From Acidobacteriota bacterium (lineage in GTDB: Bacteria > Acidobacteriota > Blastocatellia > Pyrinomonadales > Pyrinomonadaceae), in NCBI GenBank assembly GCA_025463125.1, contig JAOAPX010000161.1:1-64000 (forward strand): 64,000 bases of DNA. Direction: 5' to 3'. Shown piece after piece: positions 53,600 to 62,168 of this stretch. Positions within the stretch are counted from its first letter, which is position 1. The number at the start of each line of letters is the position of its first letter. Made by a program: the position numbers and the translations under genes. The notes below the pieces were generated by a model that did no database searches, was not told the DNA's origin, and worked only from the letters and a program-made list of their open reading frames with translations.

Positions 53600-55038
53600 T
53601 AACCGACGCTTCCTTCGAGTTTTAATCCGAGAAGTTTCTGCGCTTCGACGGCGTATTCCATCGGCAGTTCGCGGAAAACTTCTTTGCAGAAGCCGTTAAT
53701 GATTAATGAAACGGCGTCTTCCTGCGAAATGCCGCGCTGCTGTAAATAAAACAACTGCTCTTCGCTGATTTTCGAGGTCGTCGCTTCGTGTTCGACTTTT
53801 GCGGAAGCGTTCATCACCTCGATATAGGGAAACGTGTTCGCTTCGCTTTTATCGCCGATCAGCATCGAATCGCACTGCGTGTAATTGCGCGCGCCTTCGG
53901 CTCCCCGCAAAACTTTGACCAGACCGCGATAGGAATTGTTAGATTTTCCGGCGGAAATCCCTTTGGAAACGATGGTCGATTTCGTGTTTTTGCCGATGTG
54001 AATCATCTTGGTTCCGGTGTCGGCAATCTGCGCGTTGTTCGTCAGCGCGACCGAATAAAACTCGCCGATCGAATTGTCGCCCTGCAAAATAACACTCGGA
54101 TATTTCCACGTAATCGCCGAGCCGGTTTCAACCTGCGTCCAGGAGATTTTTGAATTGCGCCCGCGACACGCGCCGCGTTTCGTCACGAAATTATAAATTC
54201 CGCCTTTGCCCGATTCGTCTCCGGCGTACCAGTTCTGAACGGTCGAATATTTGATTTCGGCGTCGTCTAAAGCGACGAGTTCGACGACAGCGGCGTGAAG
54301 CTGGTTCGTATCGAACTGCGGCGCGGTGCAGCCTTCGTTATAAGCGACGTAACCGCCTTCTTCGGCGACGATCAGTGTGCGTTCAAACTGTCCCGAATCC
54401 TGCGTGTTAATGCGGAAATACGTCGACAATTCCATCGGGCAGCGGACGCCTTTCGGAATGAAAACAAACGAGCCGTCGGAGAAAACCGCCGCGTTTAGAG
54501 CCGCGTAATAATTATCCGACGAAGGCACGACCGAGCCGAGATATTTTTTTATCAGTTCAGGATAATCGGCGACCGCTTCGGTGAACGAGCAGAAAATGAC
54601 GCCCGCTTCGAGAAGCTTTTTCTTGTAAGTCGTCGCCACCGAAACCGAGTCGAAAACCGCGTCAACCGCGACGTTCGCCAGCATTTTCTGTTCGGTGATC
54701 GGAATACCGAGCTTTTCAAAAGTCCTGATTAATTCCGGGTCAACTTCGTCAAGGCTCGCCTTTTTCGCCTTCTGCTTCGGCGCGCTGTAATAGCTTATGT
54801 TTTGAAAATCAATGTTCGGATACTGGAAATTCGCCCAATTATCGGGCTGCTTCATTTTCAGCCAGTGACGGAAAGCTTTCAGACGAAATTCCAAAAGCCA
54901 TTCCGGTTCGTTTTTCTTTCGCGAAATAAGGCGAACCGTGTCTTCGTTTAAGCCTTTCGCAATCGTTTCAGTTTCGATGTCGGTCGTGAAACCGTATTTA
55001 TATTCCCTGTTTGCCAGTAATTCAACAGCCGTACTCAT
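53599..55038 (-). CDS. sufB: SufB, Fe-S cluster scaffold component
   Basis: A 479-residue core scaffold. It begins [20 protein letters not shown] and has the beta-helix region with [18 protein letters not shown]-like stretches and [20 protein letters not shown]. The cluster/sulfur site is in [14 protein letters not shown] (Cys), with [21 protein letters not shown] near the end. It lies 45 bp after rrf2. Confidence 0.96.
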   Translation of the reverse strand: MSTAVELLANREYKYGFTTDIETETIAKGLNEDTVRLISRKKNEPEWLLEFRLKAFRHWLKMKQPDNWANFQYPNIDFQNISYYSAPKQKAKKASLDEVDPELIRTFEKLGIPITEQKMLANVAVDAVFDSVSVATTYKKKLLEAGVIFCSFTEAVADYPELIKKYLGSVVPSSDNYYAALNAAVFSDGSFVFIPKGVRCPMELSTYFRINTQDSGQFERTLIVAEEGGYVAYNEGCTAPQFDTNQLHAAVVELVALDDAEIKYSTVQNWYAGDESGKGGIYNFVTKRGACRGRNSKISWTQVETGSAITWKYPSVILQGDNSIGEFYSVALTNNAQIADTGTKMIHIGKNTKSTIVSKGISAGKSNNSYRGLVKVLRGAEGARNYTQCDSMLIGDKSEANTFPYIEVMNASAKVEHEATTSKISEEQLFYLQQRGISQEDAVSLIINGFCKEVFRELPMEYAVEAQKLLGLKLEGSVG

Positions 55039-55083
55039 AATATTTTGTGTTCTGCGTAAACTTTTCTACAAAAATTTTAAAAA

Positions 55084-55569
55084 CTAATTTCTTAAGCTTT
55101 CCTGACCGAGTTTGCGCTCGAATCTCTTTATTTGATGAAATGTGGCGTCAACCTGCGCTTCGTCGCCGACCAATTGCGACAGGGTGATTTGCGATAAGGC
55201 TTCCTGCACGATCTCGTGAAGCCCGACAATCACCGGGCGAATTCCGCAATCGCCTTTATGAATGCACTTTTCTAAAACCCCTGTGTAGCTTTCGCAGTGA
55301 TTTCCAATTTCGTCTTCATCCAAAACTTTAATAACTTCGCTCAAGCGAATGTGTTCCGCCGGGCGCGCCAGGCTGTAGCCGCCTTTTGTGCCGCGCGTCG
55401 CCTGCACGAATCCGGCTTTATTCAAAAGCCACATTAATTTTCCCGCGTTGGCAACGGAAATCCCCTCGCGCTCGGCAATCTGCGGCAGCGTCAGCGAAGC
55501 CGTTCCCGGCAAGCATGCAAGCTGCAGCAAACATCGCAATCCGTATTCTTCTTGAGCAGATATTTTCAT
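55084..55569 (-). CDS. Rrf2-family Fe-S regulator of suf (IscR/SufR-like)
   Basis: A 161-residue winged-helix regulator. The N-terminal helix-turn-helix reads MKISAQEEYGLRCLLQLACL and ISVANAGKLMWLLNKAGFVQATRG, followed by the wing GGYSLARPAEHIRLSEVIKVLD. Three cysteines (C92, C102, C108, in NHCES and EKCIHKGDCG) resemble the 2Fe-2S ligands C92, C98 and C104 of IscR, with longer spacing between the first two. It would repress suf when holding a cluster. It is the first gene of the operon and has GGGGAAAGCA before the ATG. Confidence 0.9.
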   Translation of the reverse strand: MKISAQEEYGLRCLLQLACLPGTASLTLPQIAEREGISVANAGKLMWLLNKAGFVQATRGTKGGYSLARPAEHIRLSEVIKVLDEDEIGNHCESYTGVLEKCIHKGDCGIRPVIVGLHEIVQEALSQITLSQLVGDEAQVDATFHQIKRFERKLGQESLRN

Positions 55570-55607
55570 TGCTTTCCCCGGTTATAAATTCTCTTGCCTG
55601 ATTCAAA

Positions 55608-55641
55608 GTATAAGATTATCAAATCTTTACTTTTTTTTCAA
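55608..55641 (-). promoter_or_regulatory. rrf2-suf promoter with palindromic operator
   Basis: Reading the minus strand: -35 TTGAAA (55641-55636), a 17-nt spacer and -10 TAATCT (55618-55613). The spacer contains GTAAAGATTT 5 nt after the -35, and the imperfect palindrome GTAAAGATT-TGAT-AATCTTATAC runs to 55608. The same GTAAAGATTT occurs at the same 5-nt distance from the -35 of nfu (12473-12510). Confidence 0.62.
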
Positions 55642-55775
55642 GATTGGTCTGCAATTATTTCCGTCGCGTAATCTTCCCGCGTAGTATTTACAGCGTTTTG
55701 CGGTTTTATAAATTGCATTTTCCGCCAAAAAGTTTTCTACTACATTGCAATAAAAAGTAAAATGTATCTCTAGAT

Positions 55776-55797
55776 TATTAATGTGATATTAATGTGA
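55776..55797 (+). repeat. 11-bp tandem duplication upstream of the dehydrogenase
   Basis: TATTAATGTGA occurs twice head to tail. The second copy contains an in-frame GTG 12 bases before the chosen ATG of the aldehyde dehydrogenase, so the repeat may influence start use. Confidence 0.75.
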
Positions 55798-55805
55798 AAA
55801 CTCAG

Positions 55806-57254
55806 ATGCTCAAAATAGAAAATTATATTGGCGGAAAGCTTCTCGAACCCGTTTCCGGCAAATATATCGACAATTACAACCCGGCAACCGGAGAAGTTTA
55901 CAGCTTGATCCCCGATTCCGACGAAACGGATGTCGAAGCGGCGGCGAGATCGGCTAAAGCGGCGTTTCCGGTTTGGTCGAAAATGAGCGCCGAAGCGCGG
56001 CACGACGTTTTGATGCGCGTTTCCGCTTTGATCGAACGCGATTTGGATTTGTTGGCTGAAGCAGAAAGCGTTGACAACGGAAAGCCTAAAACTTTAGCGA
56101 AAAAAGTTGATATCCCGCGCGCCGTTTCTAATTTCAAATTTTACGCGACCGCCGCGATGCACACGGCGACCGAAGCGCACGAAACAGTAGGGCAGGCGAT
56201 AAATTACACTTTGCGCCAGCCGCTCGGCGTCGTCGGCTGCATTTCGCCCTGGAATCTGCCGCTTTATTTATTTAGCTGGAAAATCGCTCCGGCGCTTGCC
56301 GCAGGCTGCTGCGTCGTCGCAAAACCTTCGGAAATCACGCCGATGACCGCCTTTCTTTTATCGAAAATCTGCATCGAAGCCGGAATGCCCGAAGGAGTTT
56401 TAAATATCGTTCACGGTTTGGGCGCAAAAGCGGGCGCGGCGATTGTTCAAAACAAGGACGTAAAAGCGATTTCATTCACGGGCGGCACGCGCACGGGCGA
56501 ATGGATCGCCCGCGAAGCCGCGCCGAAGTTTAAAAAACTATCTTTGGAGCTCGGCGGCAAAAATCCGAACATCATTTTCGCCGACTGCGATTACGAGGAA
56601 ACGCTCGCTACAACCGTGCTTTCCTCGTTTTCGAATCAAGGTCAAATCTGCCTTTGCGGCTCGCGGATTTTCGTCGAACGACCGCTTTACGAAAAATTCA
56701 AAAACGATTTTGTCGAACGCGTTAAAAAACTAAAAGTCGGCGACCCGCTCGATGAAACGACAAACATCGGCGCGGTCGTTTCCAAACCGCATATGGAAAA
56801 AATTCTTTCCTACATTGATCTGGCGCAGAAAGAAGGCGGCACGATTTTAACCGGCGGAAAGCAAATACAAGTTGAAGGCAGATGCGCCGGCGGCTATTTC
56901 GTCGAGCCGACCGTCATCGAAAATCTCGCGCACGATTGCCGCACGAACCAGGAAGAAATTTTCGGTCCGGTCGTCACGATTACGCCTTTTGACGCGGAAG
57001 ATGAAGTTTTAAGTTACGCAAACTCGGTCGAATACGGTCTTTCCGCAACCGTCTGGACGGAAAACCTTTCGCGCGCGCATCGAATGGCAGAAAAAATCGA
57101 AAGCGGAATCGTCTGGGTGAATACATGGCTTTTAAGAGATTTGCGCACGCCGTTCGGCGGCATGAAAAATTCCGGCGTCGGGCGCGAAGGCGGTTTTGAA
57201 GCACTAAAATTTTTTACTGAGGAAAAAAATGTTTGTATCAAGATAGATTATTGA
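55806..57254 (+). CDS. 2-aminomuconic/hydroxymuconic semialdehyde dehydrogenase
   Basis: An NAD-dependent aldehyde dehydrogenase of about 482 residues. The ALDH motifs are FTGGTRTGEWI, the catalytic Glu in LELGGKNPN (about 248) and the catalytic Cys in GQICLCGSR (about 282). The CLCG with a second Cys and the substrate loop resemble AMSDH and hydroxymuconic semialdehyde dehydrogenases. In the 3-hydroxyanthranilate pathway it would follow ACMSD. The ATG at 55806 is preferred; an in-frame GTG 12 bases before is possible. It is divergent from rrf2. Confidence 0.85.
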   Translation: MLKIENYIGGKLLEPVSGKYIDNYNPATGEVYSLIPDSDETDVEAAARSAKAAFPVWSKMSAEARHDVLMRVSALIERDLDLLAEAESVDNGKPKTLAKKVDIPRAVSNFKFYATAAMHTATEAHETVGQAINYTLRQPLGVVGCISPWNLPLYLFSWKIAPALAAGCCVVAKPSEITPMTAFLLSKICIEAGMPEGVLNIVHGLGAKAGAAIVQNKDVKAISFTGGTRTGEWIAREAAPKFKKLSLELGGKNPNIIFADCDYEETLATTVLSSFSNQGQICLCGSRIFVERPLYEKFKNDFVERVKKLKVGDPLDETTNIGAVVSKPHMEKILSYIDLAQKEGGTILTGGKQIQVEGRCAGGYFVEPTVIENLAHDCRTNQEEIFGPVVTITPFDAEDEVLSYANSVEYGLSATVWTENLSRAHRMAEKIESGIVWVNTWLLRDLRTPFGGMKNSGVGREGGFEALKFFTEEKNVCIKIDY

Positions 57255-57255
57255 A

Positions 57256-57705
57256 ATGAGACAATTGTCCACAAATCTCACATTATTTTGGCGATTGTTT
57301 GCAATCGCATGGATTTTATTTTTTTCGATTTCCGGTTTTAATTCAATTTATAAATATTTGATCTCTTTAGAAAAGGATTTTAACGTCAGTGATTTAATTC
57401 TTTTTATCCTGTTTGGATTGATAAGCAGCATTTTTGTCCATTTCATGCTTGGAAAATTGAAAAATGTATATCTGGCAGGAAATACTTTGATTGTTTCCAA
57501 TTTTTTAAAACAGATTACGATTCCGCTTTCTAATGTAAGTCACGTTGATAAACCGGATATTTCATCTTTAAGGCGTATCAATATAATTCTTAAAGAACCG
57601 TGTGAATTCGGTAAAGAAATCGTTTTCGCACCTGCTATGTTTGAAGCGAAAAGAATCACTAATGAATTGAAATCAAAAATAGAAACAAATTATTTATCAA
57701 TATAA
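57256..57705 (+). CDS. AT-rich membrane protein with PH-like tail
   Basis: A 149-residue protein. Two helices (about residues 10-32 and 45-65) are followed by a soluble part (LKNVYLAGNTLIVSNFLKQITIPLSNVSHVDK), typical of bacterial PH-like domains. It is markedly more AT-rich than its neighbours. It starts two bases after the ALDH stop, so it could be translationally linked, but it has no known part in the pathway and looks acquired. Confidence 0.6.
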   Translation: MRQLSTNLTLFWRLFAIAWILFFSISGFNSIYKYLISLEKDFNVSDLILFILFGLISSIFVHFMLGKLKNVYLAGNTLIVSNFLKQITIPLSNVSHVDKPDISSLRRINIILKEPCEFGKEIVFAPAMFEAKRITNELKSKIETNYLSI

Positions 57706-57726
57706 ACTCTGTGACGAGGCAAGTTC

Positions 57727-57910
57727 TATGAGTTCGGAAACCCAGCCGGTACGCATAGAAACCGGTGAAGAAGTAGCGCTTTAACTGATGAGATTCATCG
57801 CCGAAAAGGAAAATAAATCGCTCGCGCCGGAAAAACTGCGCGATTATTACATGGATTTATTACCGAATGCGCTCACGCGGTTTATAAAGCGGAAAACGGC
57901 TGAAAAGCGC
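57727..57910 (+). pseudogene. Degenerate coding remnant
   Basis: A short frame starting at 57727 (MSSETQPVRIETGEEVAL, then stop) is followed 61 bases later by another ATG in a shifted frame (RFIAEKENKSLAPEKLRDYYMDLL). Codon-like composition in both suggests one gene broken by frameshift and stop. It ends in the convergent hemolysin-family gene. No family is recognised. Confidence 0.22.
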
Positions 57911-57957
57911 GCTTTGCGGTTTGCCACGCAGAGCAGCAATAGCTGCAAGCCGTTTCA

Positions 57958-59280
57958 TCACAAAGCTTCCGCCGCATCGTCCGGCGTTTCCTTCGGCGTA
58001 ACCAGAACTTTATCGACGCGGCGCCCGTCCATATCCATAATCTCGAAAATATAATCTTCCCATTCGAATTTGTCGCCTTCCTGCGGCAGTTTTTCCATTC
58101 GTCTGAGAACAAAACCGGCGAGCGTCTGGTACGAATCGCGCTCTTCTTCGGGCAGATTCTTTAATTGCAGAATTTCCTTGAAATCCGAAACGGTCAGCCG
58201 CGCGTCGACCAGAAGCGAGCCGTCTTCGCGCCTGACGACGCTGGCTTTTAATATGCCGCCGGTCGGAAATTCGCCGACGATCGCTTCCAAAACGTCGTTC
58301 ATCGTGATTAAACCTTCGGTCGCGCCGAACTCGTCGATGGCTATTGCCAGGTGAGTGTGCGATTCTTTGTAAAGCTCGAGAAGATCGAGCCCTGTTATCG
58401 TTTCCGGCACGAAAAGCGGCTCTATCAAAGCCGCCTCAATGTCAAGCGTTTCGCCTTTCAGAACGCGGGCGAGCAAATCTCTGGCTTTGACGAAACCGAC
58501 GATTTCATCGAGACTGCCGCGCCCGACAGGCAGCCGCGAGTAGGGCGAATTGATGATTTTTTCGCGAATCGTCCCGGCGTCCTCCGCCAGATCGAGCCAG
58601 TAAATTTTCAAACGCGGCGTCATTAAAGCGGCGATGCGCTGGTCGTCGAGCCGAATTACGCTTTCGAGTATTTCCTGCTCGGTTTCGTCAAAAACTCCGA
58701 TTTCCGTGCCGTGCGCGATGTGCGCTTTGATTTCTTCTTCGGTGATCGCCGCGTCGGTCGCTTTACGGACGCGCAGAATTTTCAGGACGAGCGAAGTCGA
58801 GCTGCTCAAAAACCATACGACCGGGGCGGTCACGCGCGAAATTAAATTCATCGGGCGCGAAAAAGCCGAGGCGATCTTTTCCGGTCGATTGAGCGCAAGG
58901 TTTTTCGGCACGAGCTCGCCTATAACGAGCGCGAAATAAGTGATGATCAAAATAACGACGGTGAAAGCGATGGACGGCGCGTAAGGCGCGAGTAAAGGAA
59001 ATGTCGCCAGATAAACGCCGAGCGACCGGGAGACGGTCGCGCCGCCGAACGCGCCCGACAAAACGCCGACGAGCGTGATGCCGATCTGCACGGTCGAAAG
59101 AAACCGGTCCGGTTTTTCCTGTAGTTCGGCTGCCGCCGCCGCGCCCGCGTTTCCCGCTTCGGCTTCCTGCAAAAGCCGTACCCGGCGCGCCGAAACTACG
59201 GCGATTTCGGTCATGGAAAACAAGCCGTTGATGAGGATCAAAACGGCAATTAATATAATCTCGAAAATAATCTGGCTCAT
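57958..59280 (-). CDS. CNNM/CorC (TlyC-like) transporter-type protein
   Basis: A 440-residue protein with a DUF21 membrane domain (about residues 1-195: NGLFSMTEIAVVSARRVRLL, then GGATVSRSLGVYLA), two CBS domains (about 205-335: LMTPRLKIYWLDL and LLELYKESHTHLAIAIDEFG), and a C-terminal CorC/HlyC domain (about 345-430). The family is linked to magnesium/cobalt efflux or resistance. Transcribed toward the ALDH region. It interrupts the plus-strand catabolic genes on both sides. Confidence 0.92.
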   Translation of the reverse strand: MSQIIFEIILIAVLILINGLFSMTEIAVVSARRVRLLQEAEAGNAGAAAAAELQEKPDRFLSTVQIGITLVGVLSGAFGGATVSRSLGVYLATFPLLAPYAPSIAFTVVILIITYFALVIGELVPKNLALNRPEKIASAFSRPMNLISRVTAPVVWFLSSSTSLVLKILRVRKATDAAITEEEIKAHIAHGTEIGVFDETEQEILESVIRLDDQRIAALMTPRLKIYWLDLAEDAGTIREKIINSPYSRLPVGRGSLDEIVGFVKARDLLARVLKGETLDIEAALIEPLFVPETITGLDLLELYKESHTHLAIAIDEFGATEGLITMNDVLEAIVGEFPTGGILKASVVRREDGSLLVDARLTVSDFKEILQLKNLPEEERDSYQTLAGFVLRRMEKLPQEGDKFEWEDYIFEIMDMDGRRVDKVLVTPKETPDDAAEAL

Positions 59281-59388
59281 AATTTCGTTCTAAATTATTA
59301 TTCGTTTCAATCGAGGCGAGGTCAATCTTTGTTTCGATTAATTGACGCGCGTTGTTTTTTTGATTTTGCAGCCTTTACAGTAAAATAA

Positions 59389-59817
59389 ATGCCGATGAGC
59401 GAGAAAAATATAATAAACTCTTCAAAAGCGCCGGAGCCGGTCGGTTTGTACCCGCACGCGCGGCGCGTCGGAAATCTTTTATTTCTGTCGGGCGTCGGAC
59501 CGAGGGAACGGGGCGCGAAGAAAATTCCCGGCGTTGAGCTGGATGAAAACGGCAAAATCATTTCTTACGACATCGAAACGCAGTGCCGTTCGGTTTTTCA
59601 GAATGTAAAATATATTTTGGAAGATTCGGGCTCGAGCTGGGAAAAAATCGTTGACGTGACGGTTTTTTTGACGAGTATGAAAGACGATTTTCAAACTTAT
59701 AACCGAATTTACGCCGAGTATTTCAAAGACAATCAGCCTTGCCGGACGACCGTGGAAATCGGTTCGCTTCCGACGCCGATTGCGATTGAGCTGAAAGTCA
59801 TTGCGACGATTGATTAA
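59389..59817 (+). CDS. RidA-family protein, likely 2-aminomuconate deaminase
   Basis: A 142-residue protein of the RidA fold. Its motif GLYPHARRVGNLLFLSGVGPRERG differs from housekeeping RidA and fits enzymes in 2-aminomuconate catabolism; the Arg in CRTTVEIGSLPTP is the usual catalytic one. It would hydrolyse 2-aminomuconate to 4-oxalocrotonate and ammonia. It is the first of a run of genes to the right edge. Function is inferred from the genes beside it. Confidence 0.78.
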   Translation: MPMSEKNIINSSKAPEPVGLYPHARRVGNLLFLSGVGPRERGAKKIPGVELDENGKIISYDIETQCRSVFQNVKYILEDSGSSWEKIVDVTVFLTSMKDDFQTYNRIYAEYFKDNQPCRTTVEIGSLPTPIAIELKVIATID

Positions 59818-59835
59818 TTCAAAAGGGAGAATAAT

Positions 59836-60888
59836 ATGAAACCAACCAGAGGATATGCCGTCCATGCAGCGGACGCGAAATTCGAACCGTTCGATTTTGA
59901 GCGCCGCGAATTAGGCGCGCGAGACATTTTGATCGAAATTATGTATTGCGGAATTTGCCATTCGGACATTCACCAGGCGAGAAACGAATGGCAGAATTCG
60001 ATTTACCCGATGGTTCCCGGGCACGAAATCGTCGGGCGCGTCAAAGAAACGGGTTCGGAAGTTTCGAAATTCAGAGAAGGAGACATTGCGGGCGTCGGCT
60101 GTTTTGTGGATTCGTGCCGCACTTGTCGAAACTGCACAGACGGGCACGAGCAGTTTTGCCGGAAACACGTCGCGGTAACTTACAATGGAACGGAAATGGA
60201 CGAAAAAACCCCGACTTTCGGCGGCTACTCGTCGCAAATCGTCGTCGACGAAGATTACGCGCTGAAGATTACGGCGAAAGATAAGCTGGCGAATATCGCG
60301 CCTTTGCTTTGCGCCGGGATCACGACCTATTCGCCTTTAAAACGTTTTAACGTCGGCGCGGGGCAAAAGGTCGGAATCGTCGGCTTGGGCGGGCTCGGGC
60401 ATATGGGCGTCAAGATTGCCGCGTCGATGGGCGCGGACGTAACGGTTTTCAGCACGTCGCCGTCAAAGGAACAGGACGCGCGAAAGCTTGGCGCGCATAA
60501 TTTCGTCATCACCAAAAATCCGGAAAATATGGCTGCCCTGGCGGGAACTTATGATTTTATTCTAGACACGGTCAGCGCGCCGCACGATTTAAATATATAT
60601 CTCAGCCTGCTCGGCGTAAACGGCGCGATGGTGCTGGTCGGCGCGCCGGAAAAACCCTCGGAAATTCACGCTTTTTCGCTTATCGGAAACAATCGCACGC
60701 TTTCCGGTTCGATGATCGGCGGCATTCCGGAAACGCAGGAAATGCTCGATTATTGCGCCGAACACAATATCACCTCCGATGTCGAAATAATTCCGATTCA
60801 AAAGATCGAAGAGGCTTATGAGCGAACAATCAAATCAGACGTGCGCTATCGATTCGTGATTGATATGCAGTCGCTCGATAAAGCCTAA
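59836..60888 (+). CDS. Zinc-dependent NAD(P) alcohol dehydrogenase
   Basis: A 350-residue medium-chain dehydrogenase of the cinnamyl/YahK type. The catalytic zinc ligands are in CGICHSDIH (C38 and following) and PGHEIVG, plus a later Cys. The four structural-zinc cysteines are in CRTCRNCTDGHEQFC. The cofactor fold is VGLGGLGHMGVKIAASMG. It is 19 bp after the deaminase and AAAGGGAG precedes the ATG. Role in the pathway is unclear; it may reduce a muconic semialdehyde or belong to another step. Confidence 0.9.
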   Translation: MKPTRGYAVHAADAKFEPFDFERRELGARDILIEIMYCGICHSDIHQARNEWQNSIYPMVPGHEIVGRVKETGSEVSKFREGDIAGVGCFVDSCRTCRNCTDGHEQFCRKHVAVTYNGTEMDEKTPTFGGYSSQIVVDEDYALKITAKDKLANIAPLLCAGITTYSPLKRFNVGAGQKVGIVGLGGLGHMGVKIAASMGADVTVFSTSPSKEQDARKLGAHNFVITKNPENMAALAGTYDFILDTVSAPHDLNIYLSLLGVNGAMVLVGAPEKPSEIHAFSLIGNNRTLSGSMIGGIPETQEMLDYCAEHNITSDVEIIPIQKIEEAYERTIKSDVRYRFVIDMQSLDKA

Positions 60889-60929
60889 AAACGCCTGAAC
60901 TTGAAAGATTGCGGCAATTAAACAGCAAA

Positions 60930-61457
60930 ATGAAACACGTCGCATTTCTGCGCGGCATCAATGTCGGCGGCAGAAACAAAATCAAAATGGAAGCGCTGCG
61001 CCGAATTTGCGCAGCGCTCGGTTTTGAAAACGTCAAAACTTATATCAACAGCGGCAACGTCATTTTTGAAACGAAGAAAGCTGACGATGTAAAAGTTGCC
61101 GCGAAAATCGAAAGCGCGATTGAAAAAGAATTTGCGCTGAAAATTAAAGTCATTGTAAGGACGATTTCGGAAATCGAAGAAATCATCGCCGATAACCCGT
61201 TCGACGGGCAATTTGAAAACGAAAAAGATTTGCACGTTTTCTTTCTCGACGAAAATTTGCCGGAAGAAAAGCGCGAGCTGCTTCTTTCAAACAATAATAA
61301 AAACGAAATGTACGCCGTGCGAAACCGCGAAATATTCTGCCATCTGCGCGTCGGCGTTTCGGACAGTTTGATGGGTAAGGATTACATCGGCAAAAAATTG
61401 AAAGTTTCGGCGACGGCGCGAAACTGGCGGACGGTCAATAAAATATTAGAGTTGTAA
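60930..61457 (+). CDS. DUF1697-family protein
   Basis: A 175-residue protein. It starts MKHVAFLRGINVGGRNKIKM, with YINSGNVIFETK, then KDYIGKKLKVSATARNWRTVNKILEL, all family hallmarks. DUF1697 has no established function. The start at 60930 agrees with family length; a TTG 21 bases upstream is less likely. It lies between the alcohol dehydrogenase and the dioxygenase with gaps of 41 and 14 bp, so it is in the same transcript. Confidence 0.88.
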   Translation: MKHVAFLRGINVGGRNKIKMEALRRICAALGFENVKTYINSGNVIFETKKADDVKVAAKIESAIEKEFALKIKVIVRTISEIEEIIADNPFDGQFENEKDLHVFFLDENLPEEKRELLLSNNNKNEMYAVRNREIFCHLRVGVSDSLMGKDYIGKKLKVSATARNWRTVNKILEL

Positions 61458-61471
61458 AACGAGGAGATTTT

Positions 61472-61996
61472 ATGCCTATCACAAGACCTTTTAACCTGCA
61501 AAAATGGATTGCAGAGCATCGTCATTTGCTAAAACCGCCGGTCGGCAATCAATGCGCTTATGATGCCGAGGATTTTATCGTGATGGTCGTCGGCGGACCG
61601 AATTCCCGAAAAGATTATCACTACGACGAAGGCGAGGAATTTTTCTACCAGCTCGAAGGCGACATCACCGTTAAAATCCAGGAAGACGGGCGAGCGGTTG
61701 ACGTTCCCGTGCGCGAAGGCGAGATTTTCCTGCTCCCGCCGCGCGTTCCGCACAACCCGGTTCGCGGCGCGAACACAATCGGCATGGTCATCGAGCGCAA
61801 ACGTCGCGACGGCGAAAAAGACGGGCTTCTTTGGTTTTGCGAAAACTGCAACGAGAAATTGTATGAAGAATACTTCGGATTGACCGATATTACCACGCAG
61901 TTTCAAGGCGTTTTCAAAAAATTCTACGGCAGCGAAGATTTGCGAACCTGCAAAAACTGCGGCGCGGTAATGCAGCCTCCGCCGGTTGTGAGCTAA
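61472..61996 (+). CDS. nbaC: 3-hydroxyanthranilate 3,4-dioxygenase
   Basis: Opens the ring of 3-hydroxyanthranilate to 2-amino-3-carboxymuconate semialdehyde. The cupin iron ligands are H50 and E56 (YHYDEGEEFF) and H94 (RVPHNPVRG). A C-terminal rubredoxin-like site has two CxxC pairs (C123-C126 and C160-C163), as in the bacterial enzyme of Cupriavidus type. The 174-residue length fits. A clear GAGGAG precedes the ATG. Confidence 0.95.
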   Translation: MPITRPFNLQKWIAEHRHLLKPPVGNQCAYDAEDFIVMVVGGPNSRKDYHYDEGEEFFYQLEGDITVKIQEDGRAVDVPVREGEIFLLPPRVPHNPVRGANTIGMVIERKRRDGEKDGLLWFCENCNEKLYEEYFGLTDITTQFQGVFKKFYGSEDLRTCKNCGAVMQPPPVVS

Positions 61997-62034
61997 ATAT
62001 AAAATGCCAACGCTTTTAATTGAGAGGTTGGAAA

Positions 62035-62148
62035 ATGAAGAAAGTTGATATGTCAGGAGCGGCTGTTTTAAGACGTTTGAAAACAATTGACCAACTTGCG
62101 CGAGCTTTGTTTGTCTTTGATGAAGGCGAAAGAGAAGAAAGAAAATAA
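62035..62148 (+). CDS. Short 37-residue protein inside the nba operon
   Basis: A 37-codon gene (MKKVDMSGAAVLRRLKTIDQ, then LARALFVFDEGEREERK) with GAGAGG about 9 nt before its ATG. It is amphipathic and charged, with no signal peptide. It is flanked by the dioxygenase and the decarboxylase with gaps of 38 and 20 bp, so translation is likely. No family is recognised, and small size makes it uncertain. Confidence 0.4.
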   Translation: MKKVDMSGAAVLRRLKTIDQLARALFVFDEGEREERK

Positions 62149-62168
62149 ACAAATTGAAAAAAAGGTAA

